Position numbers and translations under genes: made by a program | Source of the DNA: Halicephalobus mephisto | Taxonomy: Eukaryota; Nematoda; Chromadorea; Rhabditida; Panagrolaimidae | Direction: 5' to 3' | DNA: 64,000 bases | NCBI GenBank assembly: GCA_009193035.1 | Contig: SWDT01000017.1 | Coordinates: 434,001 to 498,000 of the forward strand | Shown here: piece after piece, positions 57,835-64,000 of the stretch | Position numbering within the stretch: the first letter of the stretch is position 1 | How the letters are laid out: each line of letters begins with the position of its first letter | Notes under the pieces: generated by a model | Databases searched by the model: none | Told to the model about the DNA's origin: nothing | Seen by the model: only the letters and a program-made list of their open reading frames with translations

Positions 57835-58600
57835 CTTCACGTCAGAAGAAGAACATTGTGATCATTATTGATGTTTGAAAATAAATACAACATCGTTATT
57901 TAGGATTGGCGAATTTTCATGCATTTGATTATAGACCGGAAACGAAGAACCACTTCTAATTCGGGCGATAGATTTACAAAAGTTGCCAATTCGCAAAACG
58001 ATGCGTCATTGTGAAATTAACTCAGATTACTGAAAATTATTTTCTGCCCAAATCAGAATGAAATGTGGGAAAGTAGTAAAAGTTAATTATTAAGTAGAAA
58101 ATCAGATCGGACTTTTAGTAATTTTACAAGTGACCTCTATTTCGTATTTGAAAAGGAATTTTTGGTTCCAAGTAATGGAAAAGCCAGGAAATTACGTCTT
58201 GATTGACATAGAACTCCTGATTAATAAATTTACTGGATATTATGCGAGCTATCTTTGTAAGCAAATTATTTCATCATGTTTCTTTTCTGTTATAACCAAT
58301 CATGATCAAAATGTAAACAAAAAAGGACAGATTCACTGTTCAACTATGAAAACTGATTTCTTAACCAATTTTTATAAACTAGTAAAGTATGATATTTGTG
58401 TTAAATCAGAATTTACGAAATTCGATTTATCAGTAACAAAGTTCATTTAGTAAAGAACAAACTAAACAATCTTGATTCTAAATTTTAGAAAATTTGACAG
58501 AAGTGTTAACTAAAATATATAGTATATTATGTCGTGAAACGTGAATCTGTTTCTGACGTGAAATCCTTCGAAATCCATTAGAATCAGTTTGTTCTTGAGG

Positions 58601-58708
58601 ATGACGGTCATTGAACTATTCAGAAAGTTGACTCTTAAACAATTAAATGCTCTGTTGTCAAACATTTGTAAATTTGCTGGAGATGTGATTCAACCGAGGC
58701 AGAGGTGA
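58601..58708 (+). pseudogene. Partial paralog of the small 57401 gene
   Basis: A 35-codon frame, MTVIELFRKLTLKQLNALLS then NICKFAGDVIQPRQR, aligns with exon 2 of the gene at 57401 (IAIIELFECLTPEQHALLPL). The acidic NDDEEEK lead is replaced by LEDDG in another frame, so this is probably a broken duplicate rather than a separate gene. Between the two, 57835-58600 shows no convincing gene. Confidence 0.4.
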
Positions 58709-59357
58709 TTAATGTTTAATGTAATTAGAATGTATCACGAAGTAGATGTAAAATAACAGTAGAAAAGGTGATGAAGAGAACAGTTTTTCTATTTGAACAA
58801 AATTACTGAGAAATCTACTATTTGTAACTTTAGTGCGACTGATTTGGTAGTAATTATTTTCAGCAAACTGGTATTAATTCTTAATTTTTAATTGTTTATG
58901 AATAAACTTTTCGATATTCCGAAGGTCAATTGTAACAAGGACAGCTTTGATAGCATTTTAAATCTTGATTCTAATAGTATCAAACGTTCTAATTCGAAAA
59001 ATAAGTCTGATTTATGAACAATTTGAAAATTGTTTTCTAACCATCCAAAAACTCCTCATAATTTAGCTATTTATAGACTTAAAAATGATATATACGGAGA
59101 GAAAAAAGTTTTTAGTTATCACATAGCATAGTAATCATCGATTTGCATCAATTTTGAGCAAAGATCTAACGATGATGTCATCACATGATTTAAAAAACAA
59201 AACTTTTATAAAGGAATTCTCTTCATTTTCATTTATTTATTGTTCAACAGTAACGAATAATCTGGTCAATCAACGAATTTTGTTAATAGTACTTATTTGA
59301 CTTTCGAATCCTTACAATCAAAATCGAACTATATGATGATAATTGGCTGCATCAATT

Positions 59358-60836
59358 TTAAGGTTTTCTGATGATATCAAAAAATAATTCTTTCAATAAG
59401 TCCTTTGTTGATGCTGGTCTCTCGCAGATTCCCCCTTCTGCACAGTGGAATCCCTCGGGGCAACAGGAGTTCTTGCAGCACATACCTTGAGATAAAGGAC
59501 AGCACTGGAAGGATTTCGCTCCTATCTCGTTTTCCACTGGGCAACAAGTGGACTTTAAAGGACAATTACTCCCATCTGGACATATCTTCAGGTATTCTTT
59601 TCTAGGATTGTAGGATTTCCCAAAGACAAGATCTGATTTGGGGATTGTCATGATTATTTCTCCTATATCAACGACACAGCCTGATTTTGAGCATCTGAAG
59701 CCATTGGGACAGCATCCAGATTCACAGCAGACTCCTTCAGGGAATGGACAACAAATTGGATTTGTAATAAAAGTAGATGAACAACAGGTCTGGTAGCTTT
59801 CACAGTAGCCTGAGGCACAAGGAAGAGACGATGGCTGTAGATTACGTGAAAGTCTCTGAACAACCCTAGTTGCGGGGAATTGCTTGTACCAAGGGAATGT
59901 TTCAAGAGTCTAGAATTCAATAATTAGAAGATCAATAGATACGGTCGAACAGAAGGATATTAGTTATACAAGGAAAAACAGAAGAATCTATAGAATTGAA
60001 TCCCCAAAAATGGATTTATTTCTGATTCGTGTTTACTTCGGCGAAAAAAGAACAAGTATTTTTTTGTTAAAGTAGTATATACTCCTGATTTTTTGATTTC
60101 TTGTGCTGCAGTAACTGACCCTGCTTGAACATCTTGGACTTAATTATCTAAGTTTGAAGAGAGAATAAAGTATTATTTTTGTTATAGATAGTTGAGAAAT
60201 AAAAAAACAAACCGTTGGGTGAATGCATTCACCTGCATTAGATCCGCATTTCGTGCCTTCGGGGCAGCAGTGGAGTATGTTTTTACAACAAATACTATTG
60301 GGGGTAGGGCAACAATAGGACAGGTCTTTTCTATAACTGCAACAACTCAATCCAGAAGGACATTTGAATCTTCCATCTGTACAAACAATATCTTTATTTT
60401 CAGTTTCAATCTGAAGCGAATTTCTCCTTTGAGAATAAGTTAAGACATTCACTTTAAGGTAACCCAATTCAGCACTATATTTGTCATAATCTTCTTCATT
60501 ACCAATAACTGGAATCTCAAAGGCTTCGCTTGATGAATTCTTGTCGAAGAAAATCCGAGAAGCTTTGAATTTCCTCATCATAGGATTTCTGTATCGGATC
60601 GAAGAGTGAGGAATACATTCTTTACTAGTGATATCGCAGACAGTATCGTGGGGACAACAATGAATATCATCTCTACAACAGACGGCATTAGGTTCAGGAC
60701 AACAACCGTAGGTGCTATCCTTTAAGGGACAACAAGTGGTTTCATCAGGACAAGTCAAAGTTTTGTCTGGACATTCAACTACAGCAAAAACAGAATCAAA
60801 AAGAGAAATGAGTACAATCACAATTAAAAAATTCAT
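59358..60836 (-). CDS. pgrn-1: Progranulin with four granulin-like modules
   Basis: Secreted cysteine-rich growth-factor/lysosomal protein. Exons 60836-60213 and 59909-59358, phase 0, about 391 residues. A signal peptide (MNFLIVIVLISLFDSVFA) precedes module 1: TCPDETTCCPLKD, YGCCPEPNAVCCRDDIHCCP, VCDITSKEC. A linker of about 75 residues (AELGYLKVNVLTYSQRRNSL) leads to module 2: FKCPSGLSCCSYRKDLSYCC, PNSICCKNILHCCP, CGSNAGEC. Exon 2 carries two shorter modules: SGYCESYQTCCSS with PICCPFPEGVCCESGCCP, and GSNCPLKSTCCP with FQCCPLSQGMCCKNSCCP. C. elegans PGRN-1 has three granulins, so four here is a modest expansion. Modules 3-4 lack the full 12-Cys pattern. An upstream TTG in frame is not used as start. 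Confidence 0.88.
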
Positions 60837-60842
60837 TTTCAA

Positions 60843-61988
60843 TTGCGCATTAAAGGTGATCTCAGAAAGGAAAGAAAAAATAAGCGTTTATAACAAGGTC
60901 GTCAGTTAATTTGTACTATCTGTCCTTCATTGTTTAAAAGCAAGAAAACCGAGAGCCACTTGATTGTTTTCAAATTTTTGTGAATCATTTTCATTAATTT
61001 CGATTTTGGACTACAAAAATTTCAGAAGGTAAATAAGAATCTGTCAATGAAAATTTGACCAAAGACAAAGTTTTTCATTATTATTGAATAATCAATCAAT
61101 GAAAGTGGAAAGAATGCATTTGCAAAAGTTCCATGTTTATGAAAAATCACGTCATTCAATTTTAGTTTATTTTTCGTATTTACGAGAGCATCAATATAGA
61201 AAGCGGAGATTTACAGATATATCGAGGGGAACGAGAATGCCAAATTGATGAAAATCCTTATGGAGGTCCATGACAGAAGTGTGAATGGAAATTAACCAAC
61301 GTCAAATAGAAGTAGTTTTTTTAAGCTGAGAAAGTGATGGTAGATTTCTAAACGAGTTTATAAAGCTGTAGAAAGTTTAATTTTGTAATCAAGTTCTTTT
61401 GCAATCGAAGCCATTTACGTCTTCATAGACACGATAATCTGTTTAAATTTCCTGTGTCTATAATGTTCTTAAAAAGAACTCCAGTTATTAACGTCATGTG
61501 AGATCTGCACCGAAGTGGAGTATGTGAAATAGATGGATTATATAGTAAAAATCAAAACAAGAAGAGAAATATTGCTCAATACATTTCCCAAAAGACTGCA
61601 CCGGAAATCATTTCTTAAGACCAGTGATTAATGATTCATTACATGGAAGATTAATGAATCCCAGAAAATCAGAATTAGTTTGATGAATTATACATTTCAA
61701 CATGCTAAACTTCCGGATGTGATCATGATTCATCCAAGTTCGTAACTTCAAAGATAATTTTGATAATTACCACATTTGTTTACACTATATAAGACTTGAT
61801 TCTCACGTAGATGATTAGTTATATTTTTATTGATTTCATAGACGAGTTAATGAACTTTTCAGGTTCTGAGTAAATTGCGTATTTCTGTGTTTTTTCCCGA
61901 AACATATTTTGCGACTTTGCGTGTCAATTTTGATTTACCTGAGTTTTACTATTTAATACATAAATTTTACATTTTAGGCTTAAGCATC
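60843..61988. promoter_or_regulatory. Upstream region shared with Src paralog B
   Basis: From about 61460 to 61700 the sequence aligns with 53645-53890 upstream of paralog B (for example TTAACGTCATG, CACCGGAAATCA/GTGCCGGAAATCA, and AAGACCAGTGATT/AAGACTGGTTTT). The rest, up to the divergent granulin gene, has no recognised feature. Confidence 0.5.
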
Positions 61989-62420
61989 ATGGGTAATTTC
62001 ATAATTTGCCAAAGTCGGTTAAATACCTTACAAGATGACCAGTTTCCACTACTTTTTCCTTTGAGCCAGGAAGAGGCGTTAGAATCTGACGAGTAATTCT
62101 TTAGCATCTTTGATTAATTTTCATTGTATCTTTTTAGATGGTTTGTTGGCAAAATATCCAGAGCACAAGCAGAGCAACTTGTGTCTGGGGAAGGGTTGCC
62201 TACAGGGACTTTTTTGATACGAGAACGAGAGACAAATCCATTGGAATACGCCCTAACCATGAAAGCTAAGGACGGCGTGAAACATTACAAGATCAACAGA
62301 CTGAATGGAAACGAAGGATTTTTCATTACTTCACGTATCACGTTTCCATCACTGGATGAGCTTGTTCGTTATTATATAGAGAAAGCAGATGGACTTTGTA
62401 ACCAGTTGACATTGTATTAA
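61989..62420 (+). CDS. Myristoylated SH2-only protein (Src paralog C)
   Basis: Two exons, 61989-62092 and 62138-62420, give 128 residues. MGNFIICQSRLN keeps Gly2 (and Cys7), a short unique region ends SQEEALESDE, and the SH2 domain follows directly: WFVGKISRAQAEQLV, TFLIRERETNPLEYALTM, VKHYKINRLNGNEGFFITSR, VRYYIEKADGLCNQLTLY, stop. There is no SH3 and no kinase. The intron is at the SH3-SH2 junction position of the kinases (GA|A TGG). This arrangement could make a membrane-tethered phosphotyrosine decoy that competes with the full kinases. The first about 125 bp of the SH2 exon is nearly identical to paralog A. Upstream in-frame ATGs exist, but MGN matches the other paralogs. Confidence 0.68.
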
Positions 62421-62584
62421 TAATATTTCATCACAACTATTTTTAAGATATTTCACATTCCATTGTAATTGCATTTGTGTCTAAATTACAAATACTTTTT
62501 CGGTGTTAGTTTCTAAATGACTCAGAACTATCTACTGTCGGAAAGTTGTTCATTTTAACCCTTGAAATAAATTCTCGTGGGCAG

Positions 62585-63102
62585 GAATTGCACTGTAAGA
62601 TTCTGCTTATCGGAGATTCTGGTCTCGGTAAAATCGAGATTCTTAATCGACTTATCGGCAATGATTTCCAATCCGAGGTCACTCCAACTTATGGCATTGG
62701 CTACAAGTTTAAGACTATTATAGTCGATGGGCAGATGGTCAAACTTAAACTTTGGTATTGTTTCTGTTCTCTTTTATTGATTAACTTTATCAATTTAGAG
62801 ATACTTCTGGGGAAGAGAAGTTTAACTCACTTACAACTGCTTGTTATCGAGAGACAAAAGACTTCTTGTTGGTTTATGATATTACAGACTGTAGATCTTT
62901 CGACAATATCTCCATATGGTTCGAGACAATTGAGAAATATGGTGATAAAGAAGCTATAAAGATCATTGTTGATAACAAATCTGATGTATATGACAAGCAA
63001 GTTATCCTGAAAAAACAAGGCAAAGAAATGGTCCCTAAATACTGTATTCCGTTCTTTGAAACAAGCGCTCTAACAGATACTAATTTTGATACAACATTGT
63101 AG
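62585..63102 (+). pseudogene. Rab-type small GTPase pseudogene (Rab8/10-like)
   Basis: Exon-like segments 62585-62754 and about 62799-63102. The first reads ELHCKILLIGDSGLGKIEIL and GIGYKFKTIIVDGQMVKLKL; the second DTSGEEKFNSLTTACYRET, FLLVYDITDCRSFDNISIWF, IKIIVDNKSDVYDKQV and FFETSALTDTNFDTTL. These are the five G motifs of Rabs, but GKS/T has become GKI, DTAGQE has become DTSGEE, and the splice junction gives TGA where the invariant Trp of WDTAGQE belongs. The protein stops before the hypervariable tail, so no prenylation Cys. No start exon was found. It lies directly downstream of paralog C. Confidence 0.72.
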
Positions 63103-63339
63103 TAGAAAGTAGATTTTTTGTGAATTTTTAAATTTAATATTTTTTAAATTTTACACCAGGAAAACATTAGTTTGAATAAATCTTAATCATTTCTGTTCTT
63201 TATCAGTAACATGAGGTGTGGATTCACTGACTTTCGGTAAGAGGCAGAGGTGTTTACATGTTGAAGTAATGAGAATCTCTATCATGATCTCTTTTCTAAA
63301 ATGACATATATTAAATTACAATATATTGAACTTATTTTT

Positions 63340-63501
63340 TTATCTCCTACTATCCTTCAACGTTCCTATATTTCCTTTATCGTCTAATAGGGTTAGACAT
63401 TTATCTTTTCCTGTCTGATACTCTTTACTGATTTCCTGATTCTCATTAGAGTCAGAAATTTCTGGAAAGAAATGTTGTCTGAGATTAATTTCATTGGAAT
63501 T
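63340..63501 (-). CDS. Candidate last exon of an unknown minus-strand gene
   Basis: After TTTTTCAG at 63502 an open phase-0 exon of 53 codons reads NSNEINLRQHFFPEISDSNE, then EISKEYQTGKDKCLTLLDDK and SRR, stop. Polar, non-repetitive composition and the good acceptor suggest coding, but no partner exon is certain; a minus-strand open stretch at 63922-63704 (DLINIPHQSNQGRKYSRILK) may belong to the same locus. The gene would continue beyond the right edge. Confidence 0.3.
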   Translation of the reverse strand, partial: NSNEINLRQHFFPEISDSNENQEISKEYQTGKDKCLTLLDDKGNIGTLKDSRR

Positions 63502-64000
63502 CTGAAAAATATTAATACTATACTTGTAGAATTGATGCACGTCCACATTTACGGTATGAAGAAGATCGTAGAAAGAATAAAGGTTGAATTTTGAAAACCC
63601 ACAAATGATTCATTGTCAGATGCCACTGATTTACATTACAATTAGATTAATAGTGGCAAAAATGCTTAACATTATGATTACTATAGTTATCTGGAACAAA
63701 AAGCTATTGTTGCATTTCTAGTATTTTTAGGATTCTACTATACTTTCTCCCTTGATTGGATTGGTGTGGAATATTAATCAAATCCATCATCAGACAGTTG
63801 TCTATTTGATGTTTTATTGATTGATCCTTCCATAATCGGTCAATACTGAGGATGTCAATCCCACTATTGTTGTCAGTCAGTGTCTTGGAAAGAAAATCTG
63901 TTACTATTATAATTTGAATCATTAGTCAAGTTCATGAGAATCAATACCAGTAGACAACGAAAATAGTTCATTACTAATTCAAAACCAGAGATATTTATCT

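Noticed and set aside
58130..58450. 106-codon plus frame starting MTSISYLKRN
   Set aside because: AT-rich, no splice partner, no motif or hydrophobic pattern typical of a family; length is within chance for this composition. Kept out of the annotation.

Overview
The window reads as genomic DNA of a nematode, most likely a rhabditid close to Caenorhabditis. The reasons are a chemoreceptor of the nematode-specific Srh family, short introns with GTAAGT donors and TTTTCAG acceptors, a TAC-1-type coiled-coil protein, an anion-type Cys-loop receptor, and the dispersed motif GTCTCGACACGAA in many introns. The DNA is very AT-rich outside exons and full of minisatellites and hairpin-forming elements. 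Exon coordinates were derived by hand from reading frames and splice signals.

Left part (1-11 kb): the 5' part of a PRP16/DHX38-type splicing helicase (minus), a 158-bp degenerate tandem array, the Pol I factor RRN3 (plus), and convergent to it an Srh chemoreceptor (minus) with a GC-AG intron.

First accessory arm (11-17.5 kb, minus): decayed coding fragments, an SH2-only gene, a complete Src-type SH3-SH2-kinase gene, and the 3' remnant of another paralog. Flanking sequences show that these are tandem duplicates.

Middle (18-43.6 kb): a Cys-loop anion channel with an EGF-like domain ahead of its ligand-binding domain (minus); three long inverted repeats and a dimeric MITE; a small single-pass membrane protein (minus); a proline-rich protein followed by the mitochondrial nuclease MGME1 (plus); a small heat-shock protein (minus); TAC-1 (plus); a C/EBP-like bZIP factor (minus); and a CARD-only protein (minus) whose intron hosts a cysteine-rich, WAP-like secreted-protein gene on the opposite strand.

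Gene-poor stretch (43.6-52.9 kb): minisatellites, two repeat families and a 332-bp tRNA-derived SINE-like insertion with a 14-bp target-site duplication.

Second accessory arm (52.9-64 kb, plus unless noted): a calpain pseudogene, a second Src-type kinase gene nearly identical to the first over about 1 kb including introns but in inverted orientation about 40 kb away, a pair of small acidic-protein paralogs, a progranulin gene (minus), a myristoylated SH2-only gene and a Rab pseudogene. The Src-type genes are mosaics of one another. This points to repeated duplication and gene conversion that has produced full kinases, kinase-less SH2 proteins and remnants within one locus.
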